NCBI GenBank assembly: GCA_963821885.1 | Contig: CAWGFN010000002.1 | Span: 186,001-250,000 of the forward strand | Reading direction: 5' to 3' | Source: Oleiagrimonas sp963821885 | GTDB taxonomy: Bacteria; Pseudomonadota; Gammaproteobacteria; Xanthomonadales; Rhodanobacteraceae | Length of the DNA stretch: 64,000 nt | In this document: positions 9,567 to 18,392 of the stretch, in pieces | Layout: each line of letters opens with the position of its first letter | Position numbering within the stretch: position 1 is the stretch's first letter | Notes under the pieces: generated by a model | Told to the model about the DNA's origin: nothing | Database searches by the model: none | Seen by the model: the letters and a program-made list of their open reading frames with translations, nothing else | Program-made: the position numbers and the translations under genes

Positions 9567-10340
9567 TCACACTTTTTCGCGGTGGCCTGTCGTCGTTCGC
9601 CCGCCCGTGACCCGTTCGCGCCCTTCCAGGTCGCACGCGGTGAACACATCGAGATAGCCGTGTTGCCGCAACACACCACAGGCCGCCGGGCCCTGGCGCC
9701 AGCCGTGCTCCAGCAGCAGCCACCCGCCGGGCCGAAGGTGCGCGTGGGCCGTCCCGGCAATCGCGCGAAGGGCGTCCAGGCCGTCCGCGCCCGACGCCAG
9801 GGCGCTGCGGGGCTCGAAGCGCAGGTCGCCACGGTCGAGATGGGCGTCCGCATCCTCGATGTAGGGCGGGTTGGACACGATCAGGTCGAAGCGTTCCTCG
9901 CCCAGGGCCGCGCACCACGAACCCCGGGCGAACGTCACGCGTTCGAGTCCGAGGCGTCGCGCGTTGCCGCGCGCGACCTCCAGGGCATCGGCCGAGAGAT
10001 CGGTTGCATGCACGCGGGCGTCGGGCCGCTCGTGGGCCAGCGCCAGGGCGATCGCCCCGCTGCCGGTGCCCAGGTCGGCCACCGAGCACGCCGATCCCGC
10101 GGGCATCCGCGCCAGGGCCAGCTCGACCAGAAGCTCGGTTTCCGGACGCGGGATCAGGGTCGCCGGCGAGACCGCCAGCTCCAGGCTCCAGAAGCCCTGC
10201 CGCCCGATGATGTAGGCCACCGGCTCGCCAGCGGCGCGACGCGCGACCAGGGCGTCGCAGGCGCGCCATGCTGCCCTGCGTCGAGCACGATCGAGGGCAT
10301 GCGCGAAAAGCCAGGCGCGATCGACGTCCAGCGCATGCAT
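9567..10340 (-). CDS. prmC: Peptide chain release factor N5-glutamine methyltransferase, start region disturbed
   Basis: SAM-dependent enzyme that methylates the Gln of the GGQ motif in RF1 and RF2. The AdoMet motif DLGTGSGAIALAL and the catalytic NPPY (LIVSNPPYIED) are present, as is the RPETE segment typical of PrmC. The first ATG of this frame, 10340, starts inside the conserved N-terminal helical domain: the same frame upstream reads DVLASTTERLRSRTDAEWLL, which belongs to PrmC but reaches a stop before any start codon. An ATG at 10425 (MTAHP) lies one base out of frame, so the natural start is probably 10425 with one extra base between about 10400 and 10420. RF methylation is important for growth, so a sequence error is as likely as true damage. 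Confidence 0.88.
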   Translation of the reverse strand: MHALDVDRAWLFAHALDRARRRAAWRACDALVARRAAGEPVAYIIGRQGFWSLELAVSPATLIPRPETELLVELALARMPAGSACSVADLGTGSGAIALALAHERPDARVHATDLSADALEVARGNARRLGLERVTFARGSWCAALGEERFDLIVSNPPYIEDADAHLDRGDLRFEPRSALASGADGLDALRAIAGTAHAHLRPGGWLLLEHGWRQGPAACGVLRQHGYLDVFTACDLEGRERVTGGRTTTGHREKV

Positions 10341-10535
10341 CAGCAGCCATTCGGCATCGGTGCGCGAACGCAGACGCTCGGTCGTGCTGGCCAGGACATC
10401 GCGAACGGAGCGGGTGCGCGGTCATCGATCAGGGAACACTCGCGGAGGGCGGGAATCGGACCGAGCGGGCATCCGCCGCACGGCACGATGCGTACAGAAG
10501 TGTACTTGCCCGCCGACTCCGAGGTGCCCTGCACG

Positions 10536-11432
10536 ATGCGATCACGCCTGCTGCGAATGCTGACCACCGGCCTCGTCGCGTTGCTGCGTGAGCGGCTGCG
10601 AAGCGGCGTTCTTCGGCGCCATGAATGTCGCCGCCCGCGACCGCGGCATCACAGATGCACAGCGGCATCGTCTATGCCGCCGACCACGACCTGGCGCTGG
10701 ACGTTTATGCGCCGGCCCGGGCCCACAACGCGCCGGTGGTGGTGTTCTTCTACGGCGGCGCGTGGCAGGACGGCAAGCGCCAGTGGTACCGCTGGGCGGG
10801 CAAGGTGCTGGCCGAGCACGGCGTGGTCGCCGTGGTGCCCGACTACCGCAAGTTTCCACGCGTCAAACTGGACGGCTTCATGCACGATGCCGCCCGCGCG
10901 GTGGCCTGGGCGCGCGATCACGCGGCCGGCTACGGCGGCGATCCGCGACGACCTGTTCCTGATGGGGCACTCCGCCGGCGCCCACATCGGCGCGCTGCTC
11001 AGCACGGACGCGCACTGGCTGCGGGAGGTCGACATGCAACCGCGCCAGCTGCGCGGGTTCATCGGCCTGGCCGGCCCGTATGATTTCCTGCCCCTGCGCG
11101 AGCAGGTCTACATCGACATGTTCGGCCACACGCACGCCGCGCAGGAGCGATCGCAGCCGGTGGCCTTCGTCGATGGCAACGAGCCACCGATGCTGCTGCT
11201 GCAGGGCGGCGGCGACGACGTGGTGGCGCCGACCAACGCGCGCGCGCTGGCCGCCGCGCTGCACGAGCACCGTGAACCGGCCCAGCTGGACATCTACCCC
11301 GGCGTCACGCATGCGGGCCTGCTGCTGTCCCTGTCGCGGCCCTTCCGCGACAAGGCGCCCGCGCTCGAGGCCGCGCTGGCCTTCATCGATGCCCACGCCA
11401 GCGATCCGCGCCAGCCGCCCGGCCCCCCGTGA
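10536..11432 (+). pseudogene. Alpha/beta hydrolase (esterase/lipase type) lipoprotein, frameshifted
   Basis: Pieces of one gene lie in three successive frames. ATG 10536 starts a signal peptide (MRSRLLRMLTTGLVALL); the lipobox-like VSGCEAAFFGAMN follows in the next frame from about 10588; the catalytic half (GIVYAADHDLALDVYAPA, then VVFFYGGAW) is in a third frame from about 10660; and from about 10945 the first frame returns with DLFLMGHSAGAH, the Ser nucleophile elbow, running to TGA near 11432. Each change needs one extra base, three in all. The reassembled protein would be about 297 residues and resemble BD-FAE/kynurenine-formamidase-like esterases with an HGGxW-like oxyanion motif (here YGGAW). 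Either it is a decaying gene or this stretch holds insertion errors. Confidence 0.75.
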
Positions 11433-11451
11433 TGCGCTCGGGCCGCCGGCC

Positions 11452-11502
11452 TTTGCATCCGTCTGAGCGATCACTAGAATCGATGCGATAGCGAACGGCT
11501 AT
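11452..11502 (+). promoter_or_regulatory. oxyR promoter with an OxyR site pair over the start of transcription
   Basis: A TTTGCA hexamer (11452-11457), 17-base spacer and TAGAAT (11475-11480) form a plausible sigma-70 promoter. Directly after it are ATAG (11488-11491), seven bases and CTAT (11499-11502), two perfect half-sites of the OxyR consensus. A site at +1 is where an autorepressor would bind, as known for E. coli OxyR. The outer two half-sites are not recognisable. Confidence 0.6.
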
Positions 11503-11522
11503 GACGCGACGCGCGTGACGGC

Positions 11523-12602
11523 ATGAACCTGCGAGACCTGCGCTATCTGGTGGCACTGGCCGAGCATCGCCACTTCGGCCGCGCCGCCGAGGCCTGCCAC
11601 ATCAGCCAGCCCACGCTGTCCACGCAGATCCGCAAGCTGGAGGACGAGCTGGGCGTGACCCTGGTCGAGCGCGCCCCGCGCAAGGTGCTGCTGACCGATG
11701 TCGGCCGCGAGATCGCCGCGCGGGCACGCGACGTGCTCAACGAGGCCGAGCAGATCCGCGCCATCGCGCGGCGCACCCGCGACCCCGAATCGGGCACCGT
11801 GCGGCTGGGCATCTTCCCGACGCTCGGCCCGTACCTGCTGCCGCACGTGGTGCCGATGCTGCGCAAGGCCTTCCCGCGCCTGGAACTGCTGCTGGTCGAG
11901 GAGAAGACCGAAGTGGTCCTGCAGCGCCTGCGCGAGGGCAAGCTCGACGCCGGCATCCTGGCCCTGCCGCTGCACGAGGACAGCCTGCACGTCGAGCCGC
12001 TGTTCGAGGAACCGTTCCTGCTGGCGGTGCCCGACTGCCACCCACTGGCGCAGCGCAAGCGCCTGCGCCTGGACGACCTGGCCGACGAGAGCCTGCTGCT
12101 GCTGGAGGACGGCCACTGCCTGCGCGACCAGGCGCTGGAGGTGTGCCAGCTGTCCGGCGCCGGCGAGCGCAGCGGCTTTCGCGCCACCAGCCTGGAGACA
12201 CTGCGGCAGATGGTGGCGGCCAATGTCGGCATCACCCTGCTGCCGACCCTGGCGGTCAATCCGCCGGTCGCGCGCGTCGAGCACCTGCGCCTGATCGAAT
12301 TCACCGGGCCGCCGCCGCACCGTCGCGTGGCCATGGTCTGGCGCAAGAGCTCGGCCATGCACGGCTTCCTGCTGCGCCTGGCCGAGGTCTTCCGCCAGCT
12401 GCCGCCGGCCCTGCTCGATGCCCATGCGACGGCCGTCCGGGCAAGGGAAGACACCACCACGCCACGGAGAGTCGACCGCATGACGTCCCGCTCCGCGCTG
12501 ACCCACTGCGCCATCTTGCTGATGATTGACGTTACTTTCGCGCCTGCTCGATGCAGAAGATGGCTGAGCGTTTCACGCCGGAGGTCGACAAGGCGCTGGT
12601 GA
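11523..12602 (+). CDS. oxyR: LysR-type hydrogen peroxide sensor OxyR
   Basis: LysR-family activator that forms an intramolecular disulfide on contact with H2O2 and switches on peroxide defence. The winged HTH is at residues 1-60 (FGRAAEACHISQPTLSTQIRKLEDELG). The redox pair falls at C199 and C208 in EDGHCLRDQALEVC, the same numbers as in E. coli, and the effector domain GTVRLGIFPTLGPYLLPHVVP is typical. The reading frame runs to 359 residues, about 45 more than usual: after LPPALLDAHA the sequence is unconserved and the frame passes through the start of the next gene. One base shifted, the gene would stop at TGA 12481-12483 and overlap the ATG at 12480, so a single-base change near the 3' end is likely. 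Its own promoter carries OxyR half-sites and the rubrerythrin promoter a full site. Confidence 0.95.
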   Translation: MNLRDLRYLVALAEHRHFGRAAEACHISQPTLSTQIRKLEDELGVTLVERAPRKVLLTDVGREIAARARDVLNEAEQIRAIARRTRDPESGTVRLGIFPTLGPYLLPHVVPMLRKAFPRLELLLVEEKTEVVLQRLREGKLDAGILALPLHEDSLHVEPLFEEPFLLAVPDCHPLAQRKRLRLDDLADESLLLLEDGHCLRDQALEVCQLSGAGERSGFRATSLETLRQMVAANVGITLLPTLAVNPPVARVEHLRLIEFTGPPPHRRVAMVWRKSSAMHGFLLRLAEVFRQLPPALLDAHATAVRAREDTTTPRRVDRMTSRSALTHCAILLMIDVTFAPARCRRWLSVSRRRSTRRW

Positions 12603-13025
12603 AGAGCCTCTACGAGAAAGCCAGGAGCAACGATATCGCCGCAGAGAAGGCACTGTTCGCCAGCGACGCGCAGCCCGACCCCGCCCGTCTCGAACCCTGC
12701 ACGAGGCGCTGGCCGGCGGTGCCGCGCCCCGGGTCCACGAGTCAATATCTCCGACCGGACAGGCCACTTCACCCGCACCGAGCTGGAGTACCAGATCGGC
12801 CATGGCAAGCATACCTACGGCGTGCGCCTGGTCATCGGCGGGCCGAAGGACGCGCGCCGGGTGCAGCACCTCGAGATCGGCGGGCCCGCCGACATCTCGG
12901 CGCAAATGGCCACGATCAGGCACGTGCTGGTGGTGGCGGGGACGATCGGCCTGGCGCTGCTGCTGGCGATCGCCGCCCTGGCCATCTGGCTGGTGCGGCG
13001 CGGTCGGCGGCGTCGATTATCATAG
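12480..13025 (+). pseudogene. Broken gene for a small C-terminally membrane-anchored protein
   Basis: ATG 12480 follows a GGAGAG site and starts MTSRSALTHCAILLMI, a hydrophobic N-terminus. Coding continues in a second frame from about 12545 (MAERFTPEVDKALVKSLYEK), in a third near 12697 (LHEALAGGAAPRV), and in the first again from about 12735 (VNISDRTGHFTRTELEYQIG), ending with a clear membrane helix (VLVVAGTIGLALLLAIAALA), an Arg-rich tail and a stop at 13023-13025. At least three single-base shifts are needed. The family is not recognised. It lies right after oxyR and just before the OxyR operator of rubrerythrin, and would probably have been cotranscribed with oxyR. Confidence 0.5.
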
Positions 13026-13058
13026 CCAGCGGCTATCAACTTCATAAAGACAATCAAT
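13022..13058 (+). promoter_or_regulatory. OxyR operator upstream of rubrerythrin
   Basis: Four tetramers spaced by exactly seven bases: ATAG 13022, CTAT 13033, ATAA 13044, CAAT 13055. This matches the known OxyR tetramer consensus ATAG-N7-CTAT-N7-ATAG-N7-CTAT in 14 of 16 positions. It ends beside a weak -35-like TTTTCA (13058-13063) with a poor -10 (GTTAAC, 13080-13085), the arrangement expected of an activated promoter. The rubrerythrin ATG is 97 bases downstream. Confidence 0.75.
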
Positions 13059-13154
13059 TTTCATGTCGGGCCCACGCGCGTTAACCTTGCCGCGAGCAGC
13101 GGCACGTGCGACGTGCACCGTGTCCATCCACCCTGCCCTACCACGAGGTAAATC

Positions 13155-13574
13155 ATGAGCAATCTGAAAGGCTCCAAGACCGAGAAGAACCTGAAGGACG
13201 CGTTTGCCGGCGAGTCCATGGCCAACCGACGCTACCTGTACTTCGCATCCAAGGCCGACGTGGAGGGCTACAACGACGTGTCCGCGGTGTTCCGTTCCAC
13301 CGCCGAGGGCGAGACCGGCCACGCGCACGGCCACCTTGAGTACCTGGAGGAAGTCGGCGACCCGGCCACCGGCCTGCCGTTCGGCGGCACCGAGGCCAAC
13401 CTGAAGTCCGCCATCGCCGGCGAGACCCACGAGTACACCGACATGTACCCGGGCATGGCCAAGGACGCCCGCGAGGAAGGTCACGACGAGATCGCCGACT
13501 GGTTCGAGACCCTGGCCAAGGCCGAGCGCTCGCACGCCAACCGCTTCCAGAAGGCGCTCGACGAGCTGCAGTAA
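13155..13574 (+). CDS. Rubrerythrin-type diiron peroxidase lacking rubredoxin domain
   Basis: A 139-residue ferritin-like four-helix protein. The diiron ligands are visible as E20, E53 with H56 (EGETGHAHGH), E90 with E93 (GETHEYTDMYP) and E124 with H127 (KAERSH). The C-terminal rubredoxin domain of classical rubrerythrin, with its four cysteines, is absent, so electrons for peroxide reduction must come from a separate protein. It starts a co-directional set with the Fe-S protein (101 bases on) and the DUF3501 gene, and an OxyR operator lies upstream. Family role: cytosolic reduction of H2O2 to water. AAATC before the ATG offers a weak ribosome site (GAGG, 13144-13147). Confidence 0.93.
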   Translation: MSNLKGSKTEKNLKDAFAGESMANRRYLYFASKADVEGYNDVSAVFRSTAEGETGHAHGHLEYLEEVGDPATGLPFGGTEANLKSAIAGETHEYTDMYPGMAKDAREEGHDEIADWFETLAKAERSHANRFQKALDELQ

Positions 13575-13675
13575 GCCCGTCGCGGTCGCGCGCGATCCGA
13601 TCGGGTCGCGCGCGACGTATCCCACGTGTCGGCCCGACGGGCCGGCGACGCCAGCCGACCGTTCGGAACACGCCC

Positions 13676-15019
13676 ATGACCGAGGAAACCCGCAGCACCC
13701 GCGAAGGCAGCCTGGAGGCGCCCACGCGCCACCCGCTGGACTGGATGAGCGAGGACTTCTGGGACCAGGACGCCCTGGACGCCGAGCTGGAGCGCGTGTT
13801 CGACATCTGCCACGGCTGCCGCCGCTGCGTCAGCCTGTGCCATGCCTTTCCGACGCTGTTCGACCTGATCGACGAATCGGAAACGATGGAGATCGACGGC
13901 GTGGCCAAGGCCGATTACGCCAAGGTCACCGAGCAGTGCTTCCTGTGCGACCTGTGCTATCTGACCAAGTGCCCCTACGTGCCGCCGCACGAGTGGAACG
14001 TGGATTTCCCGCACCTGATGCTGCGCGCCAAGGCCGTGCATTTCCGTGAGCACGGCGCGCCACTGAAGGCCCGCGTGCTGTCCAACACCCGCACCGTGGG
14101 CAAGCTGGCCTCGATTCCGGTGGTGGTGCAGACCATCAATGCGATCAATCGCACGGCCACCGGGCGCAAGGTACTGGACAAGGCCCTGGGCGTGCATCCC
14201 GACGCGCGCGTGCCGGAGTACCACGCGCCCACCGCGCGCCAGCGCATGAAACACCTGGACGGCGCTGGCGAGGTCGTGCCGGCCGGCCGGACCTCGGGCA
14301 AGGTCGCGGTCTTCGCCACCTGCTACTGCGACCACTCCATGCCCGAGGCGGTCGAGGACCTGGTCAAGGTGCTCGAGCACAACATGGTGCCGGTGCGCAT
14401 GGTCGAGCGCGAGAGCTGCTGCGGCATGCCCAAGCTGGAGCTGGGCGACCTGGACACCGTGCGCAAGTACAAGGAACAGAACATCCCGGTGCTGGCGAAG
14501 ATGGCCCGCGAGGGCTGGGACTTCGTCGCCGCCATTCCCTCCTGCGTGCTGATGTTCAAGCAGGAGCTGCCGCTGATGTTCCCGGATGACGAAGACGTGG
14601 CCCTGGTGCGCGACCGTTTCTTCGATCCGTTCGAATACCTCGCCGAACGCCACAGGGACGGCAAGCTTTCCACCGATTTCAAGCAGCCCCTGGGCAAGGT
14701 CGCCTGGCAGGTCGCCTGCCACCAGCGGGTGCAGAAGATCGGCCCCAAGACCCGCGACATCCTGCAGCTGGTGCCCGACACCGAGGTGGTGACCATCGAG
14801 CGCTGCTCGGGCCACGACGGCACCTATGGCGTCAAGCGCGAGACCTACGCCATCTCGCGCAAGATCGCCCGGCCGGTGGAAAAGCGCGTGCAGCAGTCCG
14901 AAGCCCGCCACTTCACCAGCGACTGCCCGATGGCCGGCGACCACATCGCCCACGGCCTGGGCGACACGCCCGGCCACGAGCATCCGATCAGCCTGTTGCG
15001 CACGGCCTACGGGATCTGA
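13676..15019 (+). CDS. Heterodisulfide-reductase-type Fe-S (CCG domain) protein
   Basis: A 447-residue soluble protein. The N-terminus holds two cysteine sets: C45, C48, C51, C55 (ICHGCRRCVSLCHAFP) and C88, C91, C94, C99 (CFLCDLCYLTKCP), the pattern of a two [4Fe-4S] ferredoxin domain. The C-terminal half has CCG-type motifs (ESCCGMPKLE near residue 245, and ACHQ and RCSGHDGTYG further on) as in HdrD, GlpC and lactate or glycolate oxidase subunits. There is no partner flavoprotein next to it, so it is not a standard GlpABC or LldEFG subunit. Placed between rubrerythrin and DUF3501, it is the obvious candidate electron donor for the rubredoxin-less rubrerythrin; that pairing is inference. Confidence 0.88.
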   Translation: MTEETRSTREGSLEAPTRHPLDWMSEDFWDQDALDAELERVFDICHGCRRCVSLCHAFPTLFDLIDESETMEIDGVAKADYAKVTEQCFLCDLCYLTKCPYVPPHEWNVDFPHLMLRAKAVHFREHGAPLKARVLSNTRTVGKLASIPVVVQTINAINRTATGRKVLDKALGVHPDARVPEYHAPTARQRMKHLDGAGEVVPAGRTSGKVAVFATCYCDHSMPEAVEDLVKVLEHNMVPVRMVERESCCGMPKLELGDLDTVRKYKEQNIPVLAKMAREGWDFVAAIPSCVLMFKQELPLMFPDDEDVALVRDRFFDPFEYLAERHRDGKLSTDFKQPLGKVAWQVACHQRVQKIGPKTRDILQLVPDTEVVTIERCSGHDGTYGVKRETYAISRKIARPVEKRVQQSEARHFTSDCPMAGDHIAHGLGDTPGHEHPISLLRTAYGI

Positions 15020-15082
15020 GGCGCGCCCACCGTCGAATCGCCCGACGTCCCATCACGAACCCCAGCCATTGAACCCAACGCC

Positions 15083-15664
15083 ATGAATCCGCTGACCCGA
15101 GACGATCTCTACACCCTCGAAGCCTACGCCGCCGAACGCGCCGGATTCCGCGCCCGCGTGCTGGCGCACAAGCAGGCGCGCAAGGTGCACCTGGGCGACC
15201 ACGTCACGCTGCTGTTCGAGGACCGCCTGACCATCCAGTACCAGGTCCAGGAGATGCTGCGCGTGGAGCGCATCTTCGAGCCCGCGGGCATCGCCGACGA
15301 GCTCGACGCCTACAACCCGCTGATTCCCGACGGCCACAATCTCAAGGCCACCATGCTGATCGAGTACGGCGATCCGGACGTGCGCAAGCGCGAGCTGGCC
15401 CGGTTGCGCAACATCGAGGACCAGCTGCACCTGGAAGTGGAGGGCGCGGGCCGCGCCACCGCGATCGCCGACGAGGACCTGGAGCGCAGCAACGAGGACA
15501 AGACCTCGGCGGTGCACTTCCTGCGGTTCGAGCTGACCCCGGACATGATCGACGCCTGGCGCAAGGGCGGCGCGGTGCGCCTGTCCTGCGACCACGAGAA
15601 TTATGTCGCCGGCACCGTGCTCGACGAGCAGCAGCACCAGGCCCTGGGCGCCGACTTCGACTGA
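15083..15664 (+). CDS. DUF3501 family protein
   Basis: A 193-residue acidic soluble protein starting MNPLTRDDLYTLEAY, with the family signatures LAHKQARKVHLGDHVTLLFEDRLTIQYQ (shown here as positions 27-54) and IPDGHNLKATMLIEY. Function is not established. It begins 63 bases after the Fe-S protein on the same strand and ends the rubrerythrin set; the same three families are often neighbours in proteobacteria, which suggests a shared role in peroxide or redox metabolism. It has no cysteine cluster or cofactor motif that I can see, so it may be a binding or assembly partner rather than an electron carrier. Confidence 0.85.
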   Translation: MNPLTRDDLYTLEAYAAERAGFRARVLAHKQARKVHLGDHVTLLFEDRLTIQYQVQEMLRVERIFEPAGIADELDAYNPLIPDGHNLKATMLIEYGDPDVRKRELARLRNIEDQLHLEVEGAGRATAIADEDLERSNEDKTSAVHFLRFELTPDMIDAWRKGGAVRLSCDHENYVAGTVLDEQQHQALGADFD

Positions 15665-15677
15665 GTGCGCAGCGCGC

Positions 15678-16199
<522 letters not shown>

Positions 16200-16261
16200 C
16201 CGGGTCAAGCTCCTGGGGTAACGCGCGCCATGACGCGTGATGGGGAAACGGACATACTCGG

Positions 16262-16540
16262 TCAGGTGAATGCCGGACTGGCGTCGTCGCCCCAGTCAGG
16301 GTCCTCGGCCGCGGCCAGACGCGCCTGCACCAGCTTTTCCTCCACCCCGCGCACCACCGGCAGCGCCGCGTCCACGCAGGAATCGGGCACGGCCACGCTG
16401 ATGAAGTCGCGGGCCGGCAGCTGGCCGACGCCGCCGATCAGATGCTCGCCGGCGATGAAGGCGGGAATCTCGGCGTGTTCGAGCGCGTCCTTGACCAGGT
16501 GCGCGTCGATCACGGATTCGGCATGGTAGACGGTGCGCAT
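16262..16540 (-). CDS. DUF2007 domain protein (putative signal-transducing protein)
   Basis: A 92-residue protein starting MRTVYHAESVIDAHLVKDALE. The N-terminal beta-alpha-beta unit, with the conserved A.LVKDALE..EIPAFIAGEHL and the acidic C-terminus ending DPDWGDD, is the DUF2007 fold, related to PII and ACT modules. Biochemical role is unknown. It sits divergent to glnS, with about 125 bases between the starts, and precedes apt on the minus strand. The frame is open further upstream, but only by running into the glnS promoter region. Confidence 0.8.
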   Translation of the reverse strand: MRTVYHAESVIDAHLVKDALEHAEIPAFIAGEHLIGGVGQLPARDFISVAVPDSCVDAALPVVRGVEEKLVQARLAAAEDPDWGDDASPAFT

Positions 16541-16623
16541 GACGATCAAGCTACTCGCGCCGCCCGGTCCCTGCAACCGGCGCCACGGCCGGCGCCGCCG
16601 ATCCCCGCGCGGCCCGGCTGCGT

Positions 16624-16629
16624 TACAAT
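16624..16629 (+). promoter_or_regulatory. Candidate -10 of glnS
   Basis: TACAAT lies 35 bases before the glnS ATG, in a context (GCGTTACAATCGC) often seen at start sites in this order. No good -35 is visible 16-18 bases upstream, so the call rests on the hexamer and position. Confidence 0.45.
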
Positions 16630-16664
16630 CGCCTGCTTTGCCGCACCCGATCCGAGAGCCCCCG

Positions 16665-18392
16665 ATGGCGAGCGAATCCGCACCCGTACAGCACTTCATC
16701 CGCCAGATCGTCCGCGACGATGTCGCCTCCGGTCGCCAGCCGGCCGTGCGCACGCGCTTCCCGCCCGAGCCCAACGGTCACCTGCACATCGGCCATGCCA
16801 AGGCGATCTGCCTTGATTTCGGCATCGCCGCCGAATTCGACGGCCGCTGCAACCTGCGCCTGGACGACACCAACCCCGGCAAGGAGCTGCCCGAATACGT
16901 GCAGGGCATCCAGGACGACGTGCACTGGCTGGGCTTCGAGTGGGCCGAGCTGCGCCACGCCTCGGACTATTTCGAGGTGTTCTACCTGGCCGCGGAAAAG
17001 CTGATCGCCGACGGCAAGGCGTATGTCGACGATCTCGACGCCGACCAGGTGCGCGAGTACCGCGGCACGCTGACCGAACCGGGCCGCAACTCGCCCTACC
17101 GCGATCGTGGCGTCGAGGAGAACCTGGACCTGTTCCGGCGCATGCGCGCGGGCGAATTCGCCGACGGCAGCAAGACCCTGCGGGCGAAGATCGACATGAG
17201 CGCCGGCAACATGAACATGCGCGACCCGGCGATCTACCGCATCCGCAAGCAGAGCCACCAGAACACCGGCGATGCCTGGCCGATCTACCCGATGTATGAC
17301 TTCGCGCACTGCCTGTCCGATGCGCTGGAAGGCATCACGCATTCGTTCTGCACCCTGGAGTTCGAGGACCACCGTCCGCTGTACGACTGGTTCGTCGACC
17401 AGGTCGACCTGGCCGGCCATCCCGAGCTGTGGCAGTCGCTGGTCGAGGCCGGCCTGCCCACCGCGCCGAGCAAGCCGCGGCAGATCGAATTCGCCCGCGG
17501 CAACCTGACCTTCACGGTCATGAGCAAGCGCAAGCTCACCCAGCTGGTCAGCGAAAAGCTGGTCGATGGCTGGGACGACCCGCGCATGCCGACCCTGTCC
17601 GGCGCCCGCCGTCGCGGCTTCCCGCCGCAGGCGCTGCGCGCGTTCTGGGAGCGCATGGGCGTGAGCAAGCAGAACAGCAACATCGATTTCGGCGTGCTGG
17701 AAGCCTGCGTGCGCGAGGAGCTCGATGCCCGTGCGCCGCGCCGCATGGCGGTGCTGGATCCATTGAAGATGGTGCTGACCAACCTGCCCGACGACCACCA
17801 CGAGACGGTCGCGTTTCCCAACCATCCCAAGGACGAGAGTTTCGGCACGCGCGAGCTGCCGTTCTCGCGCACGCTGTGGATCGAGCGCGAGGACTTCGCC
17901 GAGGTGCCGCCCAAGGGCTTCAAGCGCCTGGTCCCGGATGGCGAGGTGCGCCTGCGTGGCATCGGCATCATCCGCTGCGACGAGGTGGTCAAGGATGCCG
18001 ACGGCCGGGTGGTCGAGCTGCGCTGCACGCTGGACCCGGCGACACGCCCCGGCGGCAGCGATACCAACCGCAAGGTGAAAGGCACCATCCACTGGGTCAG
18101 CGCGGCGCACGCCGTTCAAGCGGAGATCCGACTCTACGACCGTCTGTTCGAGGTCGAGAATCCCGGCGACGAGCCGGAGGGCAAGACCTTCCGCGACTTC
18201 ATCAACCCCGAGGCCAAGCGCGTGATCCGCGGGTTCGTCGAACCGGCCGCGGCCGACGCCGCGCCCGAGGCGCACTGGCAGTTCGAGCGCACCGGCTACT
18301 TCGTCGCCGACCGGCACGACCACGGTCCCGGGCATCCGGTGTTCAACCGCACGGTGAGCCTGCGCGATACCTGGGCACGCAAGGTACGGTGA
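16665..18392 (+). CDS. glnS: Glutaminyl-tRNA synthetase
   Basis: Class I aminoacyl-tRNA synthetase charging tRNA-Gln. The ATG at 16665 gives 575 residues; the HIGH motif is at 41-44 (PEPNGHLHIGHAKAI), the KMSKS loop appears as VMSKRKL, and the C-terminal anticodon-binding beta barrels (ERDDF-like IEREDFAEVPP, KGTIHWVSAAHA) are complete. Presence of GlnRS means Gln-tRNA need not be made by transamidation. The stop overlaps the GTG start of rlmM by four bases (GTGA), so the two are translationally coupled. Confidence 0.98.
   Translation: MASESAPVQHFIRQIVRDDVASGRQPAVRTRFPPEPNGHLHIGHAKAICLDFGIAAEFDGRCNLRLDDTNPGKELPEYVQGIQDDVHWLGFEWAELRHASDYFEVFYLAAEKLIADGKAYVDDLDADQVREYRGTLTEPGRNSPYRDRGVEENLDLFRRMRAGEFADGSKTLRAKIDMSAGNMNMRDPAIYRIRKQSHQNTGDAWPIYPMYDFAHCLSDALEGITHSFCTLEFEDHRPLYDWFVDQVDLAGHPELWQSLVEAGLPTAPSKPRQIEFARGNLTFTVMSKRKLTQLVSEKLVDGWDDPRMPTLSGARRRGFPPQALRAFWERMGVSKQNSNIDFGVLEACVREELDARAPRRMAVLDPLKMVLTNLPDDHHETVAFPNHPKDESFGTRELPFSRTLWIEREDFAEVPPKGFKRLVPDGEVRLRGIGIIRCDEVVKDADGRVVELRCTLDPATRPGGSDTNRKVKGTIHWVSAAHAVQAEIRLYDRLFEVENPGDEPEGKTFRDFINPEAKRVIRGFVEPAAADAAPEAHWQFERTGYFVADRHDHGPGHPVFNRTVSLRDTWARKVR

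Noticed and set aside
12551..13084. A 177-codon gene from ATG 12551
   Set aside because: Only its first 45 codons look coding; the membrane-anchor part lies in another frame, so it is one piece of a broken gene.
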